Part shown: piece after piece, positions 25,301 through 35,790 of the stretch
Layout: each line of letters opens with the position of its first letter
How positions within the stretch are numbered: position 1 is the first letter of the stretch
From: Parasponia andersonii
Lineage: Eukaryota > Streptophyta > Magnoliopsida > Rosales > Cannabaceae
Length of the DNA: 64,000 nucleotides
Direction of reading: 5' to 3'
Assembly (NCBI GenBank): GCA_002914805.1
Contig: JXTB01000094.1
Location: forward strand, 914,268 to 978,267
Program-made: the position numbers and the translations under genes
Notes under the pieces: model-generated
The model's input: only the letters and a program-made list of their open reading frames with translations
Told to the model about the DNA's origin: nothing
The model's database searches: none

Positions 25301-26093
25301 GATCTTTTAGAAGAACGGCGTGAACAATCTCAACTTCGAATTGCATCATATCAACAATGCACTGCTCGACATTATAACTCCAAAGTCAAAGGTAGACATT
25401 TTGAAGTTGGTGATNGTATACCGCATACTATAATTTCTGATAATGGGAAACAATTCGACTGTGATGAGTTCTGTGACTTCTGCAACAACTTGGGCATCAA
25501 AAAGAGTTTCTCTACTGTTGTTCATCCACAAGCCAATGGGCAGGTCGAAGTGATAAACAAAATACTCAAACAGAATATAAAGACAAAGCTGGAGGAGCAT
25601 AAAGGAGCTTGGCCAGAAGTACTTCCAGAAGTTTTATGGGCTTATCGCACCACTCAACAAACCACTACTGGAGAGAGTCCGTTCTCTCTGGCTTATGGAT
25701 ATGAAGCAATGATACCAATTGAAATTGGTGTGGGCTCTCTATGGCGATCTGTTTATGAGCAAAATCAGAATGATGTATTACTGAGAATTGAACTCGATCT
25801 TTTAGAAGAACGGCGTGAACAATCTCAACTTCGAATTGCATCATATCAACAATGCACTGCTCGACATTATAACTCCAAAGTCAAAGGTAGACATTTTGAA
25901 GTTGGTGATCTTGTCCTTCGACGAGTTCTACCTAATAATAAAGAACATAGTGCTGGTGTATTTGGGCCTTCCTGGGAAGGGTCTTATGTTATTGATAACA
26001 TCATTCGACCTGGGACATACAACCTAGCTCACATCGGTGGACAAAAGATCGAGCATGCTTGGAATATAGAACAACTTCGTCGTTATTATCAAT
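22390..26093 (+). pseudogene. pol region of the Tat element: RT, RNase H, second RNase H, integrase (fossil)
   Basis: RT motifs: INFIDLNKACPKDSFPLPRI, MDAYSGYNQI and VYIDDMLVKS (about 23029-23058). RNase H follows (about 23400-23800). The second RNase H is seen in LYVDGSSNENRAGAGLVL and NNEAEYEALIAGL (about 23890-24050). Integrase has the CDKCQRFA zinc-binding part (about 24666), DYFTKWTEAEAL and HPQANGQVEV. Part of the integrase appears twice because of an assembly seam (separate entry). Broken fossil. Confidence 0.9.
24921..25909 (+). repeat. 494-bp direct repeat around a single N: probable contig seam
   Basis: 24921-25414 and 25416-25909 are the same 494-bp stretch with only a handful of differences, and exactly one N (25415) separates them. 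Tandem copies meeting at one N are the mark of two overlapping contigs joined without merging, perhaps from two alleles. Not read as a real duplication. Confidence 0.85.
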
Positions 26094-26219
26094 GAATCTT
26101 CATGTTTATCTTCTATGTACTTTCAACGGCTTACTATATCTTCGTTATTTCGTCATTCGATATTGTTCGTCAATAATATTTCTTCGGCTATTACTTCAAC
26201 TTCGTTTGATTCATCTTTA

Positions 26220-26345
26220 TGGCAGTTTTCAAACACCATGAAACTTGGGGGGCAGTAGGATTAGAATTTTATCTCCTACTTGTCTCTGTTCATCTTTTTA
26301 TAGTTTTATGGCAGTTTTCGGATACCATAAAACTCGGGGGGCAGT
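26220..26345 (+). repeat. Duplicated motif downstream of Tat pol
   Basis: TATGGCAGTTTTC followed by AACACCATGAAACTTGGGGGGCAGT (split here as ACACCATGAAAC and TTGGGGGGCAGT) occurs near 26218-26256, and a close copy at 26308-26346, each followed by a similar AGAAT.TTATCTCCTACTT block. A short direct duplication of about 90 bp period in the 3' untranslated part of the element. Confidence 0.7.
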
Positions 26346-26863
26346 GAGATCAGAATGTTATCTCCTACTTATTTCCTAAGGGACTATGCAAAATGTCAAT
26401 TTAGAGGATACGGAGTTTTAGATCGTCGAAGTATCTGAAATTCCTTAAAATCCTAGGATTTTCTCCTCACTTCATGCCTCAGCATGCCGTATTATGTAAT
26501 TTCCCTCATCGAACAAAAAAGTAACTAAGCCAAACGTTTATTGTTCGATGTGATATATTGCTATATCCTATTTTGACATAGAACTTTTGAAAAACAGTTG
26601 AGTTTGCATCACTCGTATTGGCTATTTTCTTAATCGATCTAACCTATCCTAACACTTAAAACTCGTTTTAAGTTAGTTGGATTCAAATCGCTAAAAGCGT
26701 ACTGGTCAGTTACTTAGTGATTGACTACTTAGTTAAAAGTATTGTTGTGTTTTCATTATTTTGCAAGAGCATGACGGGGAAAAAAATAATATTTATTAAA
26801 AGAATTGTCACCAGTACATAAGCAGAAAGGAAGGGGAACCAAGCCCGCATTGTTCTAAAAATA

Positions 26864-28520
26864 TTAAAAAAAAATACAAGTGTTATGCGGAAAGGTTCGC
26901 ACCGCCATCTCCAGCTTTGGCAGTATCCTCCCTCTAACTTTGGACGAGCTTGACCACATCCTCGCCAAGGATGGAGAAATCAAAGTCTGGATGCTCGCAG
27001 AAAATGTAGAAATGATGGTCGACGAGGCGATATTACTAGCTTTATCTTCGAGCTCTTTGACTTCAGTCGCCTTGAACTCTTCAATAGCTTTGTGAACCAC
27101 CTCAGTGGTCGCCTCCCTCATGCGATCCGGATGCTCAGAGATGGTTTTCTCAAAGTCTTTAACTTTCTCCTCGAGGTTCTCCTTGGCCAGGTCTTCAAGC
27201 AGATGCTGCCTCTCCAAGTCGAAGGCAGTTTTCTCCTCCTCCCGAGCTTTCTCCGAATTCTCGAATGCTTGGGTTATTTCTTCAACTTTTTCGGCCTTCT
27301 CCAAGCATTCGAGGACCGGGTCGTACATCAGGACAGCAACAGCTGCGGTCTGAAAAATCTAATCATTAATACCGAGATAATACATTCGAGGAGAGAATAG
27401 AAAAGTATTTACATTGGCCAGCATCCTCATCGCGGAACCAAAAGTGACCTTGGCAGATCGTCGCTTCATCCGTTCCCAGCCTTCTTCGAATGTGAAGCGA
27501 CAATGAAGGCTGCGCTCATACCAGCCTTCTCTGGTAATTGGTTGAGGAGTGAGAAGAGCTCTTCATCCTTATCTACCAGGATCGGTTCCAAAGAAGTGGA
27601 AGCCTCTTTAGGTGGTTCGGGATAGCTCGTTGGCTGAGGCTGTGATGGAGGCGAGCTTGCTAGGAAGTCCTCGAAGGCAGCTTTTCTTTTCTTAGAGTTA
27701 TCAACCTTCTCTTTCCCTTTTGATGACAGAGTGCTCCCGGGTGTCTTGGTTTTTGCCATGGACCCGAGAGTTGAGGGTGGTGCTCGCAAGCAATTACCAA
27801 TAACCATCTCTGTACAGATATATCAGTGAGCGAGGAGATATAATACAAAGGTAATTAGAATGTATATATATAATTACCTTCTTCTTGTGGAGGAGCTGGT
27901 GGTGACGTTGTCTCTGGAGAGGAAGGTTCTGAAGTTGGAAGGGTGGCAGGTGCTTTTCGTTTCCTAGGTTTGGAAGACGAGGCACCTATCTCTGTCTGTT
28001 TCCTTGTCTTCTTCTTCGAGCTCGAAGGTCTAGACGAAAGAACCGGGGAACGCAGCTCCCTTTGGAAGCAGACCGCAAGCGACCAGGTTATTTGAAGTAC
28101 CTAGTACATTCCAGTTAAATTCCTCAATTGGAAGGTCGTTGATTTTGTATACCCTTACGAGCTATTTCTTGGAAAGTCCAGGCTGATTCATGTTGTCTGC
28201 AATGACATTCGAATGCGATCAGTATAAAAGTAACAAAATAGAAAAAGGCAATAAATTAGGAGACTACCTATCGAGATTTTGAAAGAAGCCGTTATCCGCA
28301 TAGTCAAAGTGGAAAAATGGATTTTTCCATTTTCCCATGTTGTTGCGAACCCCGTAGATCGTTTTTATTACTTGGTTCGACCATTTGCTCGCATAGAAGA
28401 AGCCAAGATCTGACGGGTTTGATTTCACTTGGTAAAACCAAGCGAACTCTTTAGGAGATGGGGTCTCTAAACCTAATTTATGGTAAAGTATATACAAACC
28501 TACCATATACCTATAGGTAT
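26864..28520 (-). pseudogene. Antisense ORF region of the Tat element (fossil)
   Basis: Minus-strand coding pieces lie between pol and the 3' LTR. The upstream piece (28264-28506) has LGLETPSPKEFAWFYQVKSN and resembles the 'putative gypsy type transposon' domain (Transposase_28, PF04195). A low-complexity Ser/Pro/Lys piece (27466-27985) and a Glu/Lys-rich coiled-coil-like piece (26864-27328) follow. Antisense extra ORFs of this kind are known in Tat-lineage elements; their role is not known. Broken fossil. Family assignment from memory. Confidence 0.65.
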
Positions 28521-29827
28521 TAGGAGTCAGTTGGAAAGGGACGATCTCATAGTAGTCAATAATCGATTTTATGTACGGATGAAGTGGGAGGTGGATGCCA
28601 CACTTGAGAACTACTTCAGAAAAAGAAACAAGTCCACGTGGTGGTGTGTGTGGTCGGTTGAATTCTATAGGTAGGTGAAGAGGTATGGCAATCTTATAGC
28701 TACTCGCGATTTTGCTGAGTTTGTTCGAGGTGCAGCTCGTCCTTATATTGGTACATGACCAATTCTCCTCTACGTATTGATAGCCCGATGAAAATGCAGG
28801 GGCATCCTTGATATGTCGAGGCCACTGGTCCTGAGAGAGATCGCCTATGCGAGGACTACTTTGCCTGACCCCTGTTAGACATCTAAAAAGAAATACGGAT
28901 AGATTTAGTCCTATGCGAGAATCAAGGTTTTTTCACTATGCCAGAACTTTGGGGATTCATCCTAGGATTGTACTAACAAGCAAGCTCATCGATTTTTTCT
29001 AAGAGGAGTACGGATTAATAAAACTTGTTTGAACAGTTCGTCAGAAAATAAAATAGGGTATCAGACCCTAGAAACTCTTTTCATGAGTTTGTTTTTTACC
29101 ATTATCTAGTGAGTACTCTATGAACCGGAAAAAAGGGATAAAAATAATTCTAATTTCAGTTCGTTCGGATATGGGATATGTTTCTATTCTTAGAAATTGA
29201 AACTGAGTATTTCTAAGAACAGACGAAGAATAATAAGAGAGAAGGAATGAACTAACCTTTCGTCAGAAGCGGAGGGATTGAGATACTATTTGAACTCCGT
29301 CGGAGAAAATATTAGAATTGTGCGAGCTGAAGGACGAAACGGCACTGTAGGGTTCTCTAAAAAACTTGGGATTTTTAGAAAGATGGAGAGTCTATAATGA
29401 AGAAGCAGAGACAGATTGATTTCCGATATTTATACCTCGAGTACCGTTAAATCACAGCCGTAAATCAAGGTATTTGATTTTCAGATCTAAAGGTCGAAGT
29501 TCACGTAGGATTTGATTTTTTCCGAAGATAAATCAGAATCTTTCGAAATTTGAAAAGATTTGGTTTAAAAACGATGGTTGGCATCATCGATATCCTTGAG
29601 TCTCCTCGAGTTCTGCTATCTTTCTTGGAAAAGGTAACACGTACTTTCGTCTGTCAGAAAAAGGTACGCGTGATCTTGATAAATGTGAGATTTGAGATCT
29701 GGCAACTTTTCGACTCTTCAAGGATCTCAAGTCTAGGTCGTGACATCGCATTTTTTAAGTTTGCACTCACTAACATTAAAAGGAAGCTCCATTTTGTCCT
29801 AAAAAACTAATGGAGTTAGGGGGCAAT

Positions 29828-30523
29828 TGTTGTGCAATCTAAAATCCTATGTCAGGCCGCATAAATTATGTGCGACCTCATCCGAAAGAGTTGCATGCGA
29901 CCTCCACCGCATAAGTTATGTGCGACTTCCACCGTATAAGTTATGTGCGACCTCTTTCGAATAGGTTACGTGCGACTTCCACCGCAGGAGTTATGTGCAA
30001 CCCGAAAGAAAAGGAAACTAGTCTCTGCATCGTCAAACAGGTAACCTACAAGGAAAAGGAAACAAAAGTCTCTTTCAAGTTCGACCAGTTACTCAACTTT
30101 AAGTGGTTACCCAATTACGTTGTTACTCAAATTGTATTACCCGATTGTATAGTTACCCATTTTTACAATTAGGAACATTGAGTTACCCTCATCTATATAA
30201 AGGGAGCTCAATATTTCGGTGAAAGATCTTGGACCTTTTGAATTTTGGAGAACAGAGAGAGATAGATTATCTTTTCCGAATCTAGAGGAAAAAAAGGAAT
30301 TCTAAAGACTGCTCCCTTCTTTCCAGACAAGATATTGTAACTTTGAGTGATTGTAATTATCTAGAAAATAGTAAAAAACAGTGGACGTAAGCTCATCTTT
30401 TTTGGAGCTGAACCACTATAAAATCCTTTGTCTCTTTATCTGTTTTGAATAATAACCCAATTTACATAAGCCACATCTCATAAATTTTTTCTAAATTTAT
30501 TGTTGACAAAACCTCCATCAACA
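29828..30523 (+). repeat. 3' LTR of the Tat element
   Basis: Starts TGTTG after a GTTAGGGGGCAAT purine-rich tract and ends CAACA. TATATAAAGGG (about 30196) looks like its core promoter, followed by a U5-like region. The U3 part holds six 25-bp repeats. Its end lies about 100 bp upstream of the defensin-like gene's ATG. Confidence 0.8.
29857..30003 (+). repeat. Six 25-bp tandem repeats in the LTR U3
   Basis: Units start at 29857, 29882, 29907, 29932, 29957 and 29982, an exact 25-bp period, with consensus CCGCATAAGTTATGTGCGAC plus CTCCA; the last is incomplete. They sit upstream of the LTR's TATA-like box, a usual place for enhancer repeats. Confidence 0.92.
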
Positions 30524-30624
30524 CCCCTAGAATAAGTACTTGTTTTTTCAATCTATATTTGAAGAGTCATGTCCTATAAGTTCCACCAATTTGTGATCCT
30601 TATACTTCTACGTGTGAGTGCAAA

Positions 30625-31968
30625 ATGATTGTAAATTATAAATTTCTTTGTTTCTTAACCTTCATATTGATATTCCTCCCCTCATTTCCTTGTTCAGGTT
30701 AGTTAATTCATGTAAGAAAAATTGTAATTTTTCCATAAGAGTAGAATAAATGTTAGTTCCATAGTTTTGAAGGATTTGAAATTGAGCAAATTTAAGTTAG
30801 AGAGAAACAATCCATAATTTGCGGTACTTTGACATGATCACAGGCTTTCTCCTTTGATTTTTCTTTTCTTTCTTTACACTTCCAACGGATTCTATTGATA
30901 TTATGGACTAGATGTTTTATTCCTAAAATAGTTGTCAAAGTGATTAGGTTATCTATTTTTGAAGTAGTTTTGAAATCTATCACTTTACTGAAGATACTTC
31001 TCAAGTTACATACATCCCTGAAATAATCGCTGGATGTGGCCTTTCTTGTATCAAGTAGATTTGAATTTTAATGTGCTAAATTTTCTTGCATCACTTAATG
31101 GCGAATAGTTCGCAATATCCTTGCTGTAAAATAAAATATTAATTAAGCAATTTGTTATCCTCCCCCCCCCCCCTCCTATTTTTATCATTATTAGAAGCAA
31201 ATATAAGAAAAGAATAACTTCTGAATGACACTTTGTTTTGAATAAATACTAGACGCTACACCTCTTCTTCTATTTTATTTTTTTGCTTTGAAAAAGGTCT
31301 TCTTCTAAATTTTAGTTATGATCATGGAAGACATTTATTCTACATATATATATTTTTTCAGATACGTGTAAATTGTTCTTAGGTTGTTTTGTGGACTTTT
31401 TCTATTCACTATATGAAGATGAGTTGCTCATAGATATCTCTACGCATTTAATTTTTCAAATTGTGTAATATATATTATAAGTTTCTTTCGTTTTTAGATG
31501 ATTTTTTTTTTTACTGATTTTGACTGCACATATAAAAATTCTAAGACATCGAATTTAATTTACCTAATTCTTTTTTTTTTTTTGAAGATGTTAGTGCATG
31601 TTAATGTTTAGGTTAAAAGTAAATCAATATTTTTACATTCGCAGACGATTGCAAAAAACGATAAGTCGTTGCCCTAATATTTTATTTTTACGATAGACCA
31701 ACGTACTATAAATATCTATTTTTAGTATCATATGTTTGCTTATACATAATTCTAGTAGTTAACTTTATTTTTTGTTTTAAAAAAATAACATTTAGATACG
31801 ACAGAAGTTCATCTTGGGACTTGCAAAAATCAGGCAGATTGTGTTGACAAATGCAAACTAAAATTCCCTTCCACATTTCGTAAAGCAAAATGTCACAGTG
31901 CAAGTTATGGATTTTATACTAGAACAAAATTTATTTGTACATGTACTGTCTCTAAGGAGGATGTTTGA
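30625..31968 (+). CDS. Defensin-like (DEFL) secreted cysteine-rich peptide, two exons
   Basis: Exon 1 (30625-30697) starts at ATG and encodes a signal peptide: MIVNYK, then a hydrophobic run FLCFLTFILIFLPSF, ending near PCS. The donor is CAG|GTTAGT and the acceptor TTTAG|AT; the phase-1 intron is about 1.1 kb. Exon 2 (31796-31968) encodes the mature domain and ends in TGA; total 81 residues. Six cysteines follow C-x5-C-x3-C-x12-C-x14-C-x1-C, with the CxxxC (CVDKC) and CxC (CTC) of the alpha-beta defensin fold. One intron behind the signal peptide is the standard DEFL gene form. The protein should be secreted; defence or cell-signalling roles are known for the superfamily but nothing here decides which. 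Splicing is my own reconstruction. A Tat LTR ends about 100 bp upstream of the ATG, so the promoter may lie in or be shaped by the LTR. Its paralogue is at 21402-21577. Confidence 0.8.
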
Positions 31969-32424
31969 TGATTATTGTTATCTTTATCCACTATTATAAA
32001 AAATGTTCTCAAGTATAAAATGTTCCTACTAGAGAATTACATTTCCTCGTTTAAAGAGAATTATATAAATGAGACAGTCGTTCTCTTTAAAATCCGGTTT
32101 CTCTTCTCCAATAGAATTTCTCTGTCAGCAGGAGCTTGCCTCTATTAATAAGTAACTTTCCTACTGGGGAGGAGTCTTCCTTCTCTCTGATATGGGTATT
32201 TTTACGGTTTTCTTTCCTGCTTTTAGTAGTATTGTTAAATAATCCTCCTATATGGACCTGCTTTTACTAGTATTGTTAAATAATCCTCCTACATGGGGAG
32301 GTAGTTTTCATCCTATTTCTAGATTTAAGATAATTTTGATACTTCCAAATCTAGATCCATAGTGGTTGTATGCTTTTGTTATTTTAGTCCACCTACACCT
32401 ATATTTATGGTGGTGTCTTACCAG

Positions 32425-33687
32425 TAACAGTGTAAATGGGGTGGGGCAGGGCTTTCAGAAACCCGCTCTGTCCCGCATCAGGGTTTGCCCCGCCCTACCT
32501 TGCCCGATTGGTTGTGGGAATGGGGCGGGACCCTGATCTGCTTCACACTACGGGGCAGTGGGTGCCCCGCCCCGCTGCCCTTTTTTTTATTTTTTATTAT
32601 AATATATGAAAAGTAGAATATTAGACAAATTTTTTAGAAAAGGAAAAAAAAATATTGGCCCTTATCTCTATAAATTTAAATTTGATGATTGACTGATCAT
32701 ATACAATATATGAGAAATATTTATGTATATATTTATTTATATTTTTGCTTACTTTTAGTTCGATTTTTATGACAATCTTATTAAATACAATATCTTTGAT
32801 TATTTTTTTCCTTTTTAAAAAAGTCTACGTTTTTCTTAAATATTTAAATTGAACTATAAAATTAATAGCCGTAGTTATTATTGGGAACAAGACCATAGTT
32901 GATCATTTATACACATATATATTAATGAAAGAGAAAACTCCTTTTTTATTATGAAAAAATAAAAAAAAAAATGAAACATCAAGATTTTGGTCAAATGACT
33001 TAAGTTTTATCAAAAGTTAACGTTTCGAAAAGTTTTTTTTCAAAACTTATTAATCATATACTGTATATGAGAGATTTTCTCATACTCCCTTAGCCATTGG
33101 AATTGATTTCAATTAATTGTGAATATATTTATCAAATAACTGCAGATTTTATTATTTTTATTGTACAACTGTAATTGATTTCCTTTTGAATGTAAATCTT
33201 GCTTTTTATTTCAAGAAGAATAATGGAATAGTTCATCCAATTTTTTTTGGCATACCATGACAACAAATATATAATACTTAAATATTAACATTACAAGTAG
33301 ATAATTTCAAAAAAGAAAATAACGTTATAATATAATAACTCAAAAAAAGGAAAAAGAACGAAAAAATAATATTACAAGAAAATTATGGAATTTTAAACTC
33401 AAAATAAAATATTAAATTTTTCCTAATATATAGGTTTGGTATTAATGTTTTGATAAATATATCCAAAAAAAGGAAGAATAAACACAATATCAAGATTTCA
33501 ATATTTTTTTAAAAAAAATAACCTAGTATATACCATAAACGGGGCGAGTTTTCCCCGCCCCGCCCCGATCAAATCTAGTGCGGGGTGCCCTACCCCGCAT
33601 GGTGCCCCGTTTATTGCGGGGCAAGCATGCGCCGATGGGGCGGAGCCCCGCAGTGCCCCGCCCGGCCGGAGATTTTTGTCATTCCTA
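32425..33687. mobile_element. hAT-like non-autonomous element with GC-rich ends
   Basis: The 8-bp target duplication CTTACCAG flanks it exactly (32417-32424, 33688-33695). Ends are TAACAGTGTAAATGGGGTGG and CCGGAGATTTTTGTCATTCCTA in part; the inverted ends are imperfect but share the hAT-style 'TA..AGTG..A' start and GGGGCGGGGC-rich subterminal blocks (about 32437-32580 and 33540-33665). The interior is AT-rich and non-coding. It sits inside the retroposon at 32072-34003 and is therefore younger. Its interior is the apparent source of the copy at 43369. Confidence 0.88.
32739..33115 (+). repeat. 377-bp segment duplicated at 43369-43745 (probable source copy)
   Basis: It matches 43369-43745 in the same orientation with, by eye, only two one-base indels. 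Here it is continuous interior of the hAT-like element, whereas the other copy interrupts a repeat, so this is the likely source. Confidence 0.9.
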
Positions 33688-34230
33688 CTTACCAGATCTA
33701 TTCAGATCTGGATAATGTGTAAGGTAGTATTTGCTCTCTCGTGGTTCTCTGATGAGAAGAAAGAGACACCAACAATGAATGCTGAAAAAAGGGTCATAAT
33801 GAGTTAACCGCTGAAGCATAGAGCTCTATCGAAGCACACACCAACTGTAATATACATAAATTCTCTCCTCATGAGTCGATTTCGCTAAGATCCTAGCCTC
33901 TTAGGACTTTTATCATGGTTGTCTGCTTTGTAATAGAAAATTCCTTTATGGGTATTGTACTATCCTCTTATTATTAATGAAAATATTTTCCTTCAAAAAA
34001 AAAAGAATTATATAAATGTATATATACATATATAAACATAGTTGTTATATATATATACGGGTGCTTTTTCAATAGGTATCGCTACAATTATCCGTCGATG
34101 GATACTCTAATTTGAACTATTTGATTTTGATTAGATAGGATATGATAAGTTATGTGGTTGTATATATATTAAAAAAAGCTATTGTATTTAATACTTAATT
34201 AAATATAGAAAATTATTTTTTTAACTTTAT

Positions 34231-34523
34231 AGGCTCTGTTAGGAACTTAGATTTTTAAAATGGAAGGAAAATAGGTTCAAAGGATTCCATTTTCTCTTGT
34301 TTTGATTGAAATAAAAAATGATAGAACTTTTTTTCAAGAAAAATCAAGAGTTTGATTTGATGTTTTTTTAAGAATATAGAATTTTGAAATATTAATTAAT
34401 AAAACCAAAAGTGTCAAAATAAAGTTTTATAAACTTTTAGGAAAAATATTCTTCTCTTCCTTTTTCTAATTTTTTTCTCATACTTTTTTATTCTTTAAAA
34501 ATCCGAGTTCTATATGAAGCCTA
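34231..34523. mobile_element. MITE-like element, Tourist/PIF-type ends
   Basis: GGCTCTGTTAGGAACTTAGA at the left and the complement of GGCTTCATATAGAACTCGGA at the right form inverted ends of about 25 bp with roughly two thirds identity; TA lies on both sides. AT-rich interior with no coding. Class inferred from the ends. Confidence 0.55.
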
Positions 34524-35077
34524 AAAGATAGTACCTTGTTAGTGACCAGATGACTTAGACTTTTCTTTTTCTTTTTCTTTCTCACTTCATATTTAATTGT
34601 TGTAGTTCTCGTTCTTATTCCCTTTTTCTACTCCTTATTTTTTTTTTATTTTTGATTCTCAATTAATTATCATGATTTTTTTCTTTTATTTTTTTTACTT
34701 CCTCATACAATATTAGATGTGATTGCTTTAACTAAAAAATTTATGATATTATTGGTTAATTTTGGCAATCCTTATGCAATATGATCTTATGTAGAGTGCT
34801 CACTATGTCCTGAAGAGCGAGCACTCTGAATGCACAGGTGGCATATTTTTTGTTTTGAACTCTTAGACATTTGATGTTTGACTTTTCACAGTATGCTCAC
34901 TTCTTATATGCATTGTGAGCACTCTTTTAATGACCTCGTGAATATTTTTCAGATAACCGCTTTTATCTCTTTGTACAGCTAAGAGGGAATATTTACTTCT
35001 TGCCTTTTGTTTTATATATGGTGCATTGCATAGCTTTCTTCCTTATTTTTCTAGTAACAAACATGTAGAACTAAGAA
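34524..35077. other. No gene seen
   Basis: AT-rich, T-run-containing sequence. GAGTGCTCACTATG / CATTGTGAGCACTC near 34795 and 34911 are short inverted matches that may be another MITE core. Nothing else recognised. Confidence 0.4.
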
Positions 35078-35790
35078 CATATTTGGTTCACTGGAATAGG
35101 TCTTGGAAAGATCATTCTAGTAAAAGTTCATTCCAGCATTTGGTTTGAACTTGGGAAAATAAATTCTAATTCCTTTGCCGTCTTAATTCCATTAGTTATA
35201 TGAATTGGGATTACACTAATAAACATCATGAATCAACTTTCCAGTCTTTACTGAATATCTTTTTGTATTGCTTTACCATTTTCTCCTACTCTCTATATTT
35301 TTTATTCTCACCTAAACACACTCTCTCTCGCCTATACTCACCCTCACCCAGACAGTCAACTTCAAATAAGCCATTTTATATGCAACTTTTTTTTTTTTCC
35401 CCCATAATGTTAGAATATGCCATATGTATATTGTAGTTTTTGTCCATTTTGATTGTAATAATATGATTCAATTATATACAATTATTAAATAATTAAAAAT
35501 AAATTATAACTTTTTATCCAGTATAATGATATATTTTTAGATAAATGATATACTTTTAGGTATACATGTATAAAAATTGACTAAAAAAAATATTGAATTT
35601 TAGAAGTTTAGGTATTTTAGTTAATATACCACTGATTCTATCACATTCCAATGTGTAATCAAACAAAGTAATTCTTATTCCACTATTGATTCCTAATTTT
35701 AATTAAATAATAGAATATCATTACTATTTCCATTCTGATTTTATTACGATTCTCATTATCATTCTAATTCTAGTTTGCGAACCAAACACT
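35078..35790. mobile_element. MITE-like element with TTTGGTTC ends
   Basis: Left end ATATTTGGTTCACTGGAATAGG and right end GTTTGCGAACCAAACACTA are inverted around TTTGGTTC(A/G)C. The interior has ATTCCA/TGGAAT-rich arms near both ends. No clear target duplication. Reading frames inside are AT-rich and not protein-like. Confidence 0.5.

Larger units (their letters stand above)
21627..30523 (+). mobile_element. Ty3/gypsy element of the Tat lineage, 5'-truncated
   Basis: Reverse transcriptase, RNase H, a second RNase H, integrase, an antisense ORF region and one LTR (29828-30523, TGTTG...CAACA) appear in Tat-lineage order. The extra RNase H after the usual one and the antisense ORF before the 3' LTR mark Tat/Retand-like plant elements. 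The 5' LTR, gag and protease are not found. The left boundary is judged only from a change in base composition near 21627. Fossil: truncated, with several further breaks. Without a second LTR its age cannot be estimated by LTR comparison. Confidence 0.85.
32072..34003 (+). mobile_element. Short LINE-type retroposon with poly-A, interrupted by hAT
   Basis: The right end has a plant LINE-like 3' tail (TTATTAATGAAAATATTTTCC) followed by poly-A. The 15-bp duplication AGAATTATATAAATG flanks it exactly (32057-32071 and 34004-34018). Without the later hAT insertion it is about 660 bp. No reverse transcriptase coding is present, so it is a strongly 5'-truncated L1-type LINE or a non-autonomous relative. 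The insertion lies about 100 bp beyond the defensin-like gene's stop, perhaps in its 3' UTR or just after it. Confidence 0.85.

Noticed and set aside
24635-26095. A double-integrase protein
   Set aside because: The doubling rests on a single-N contig seam, so no novel fused protein is claimed.
29857-30003. CRISPR-like array
   Set aside because: 25-bp units are contiguous with no spacers, in a plant LTR U3 region: an ordinary tandem repeat.
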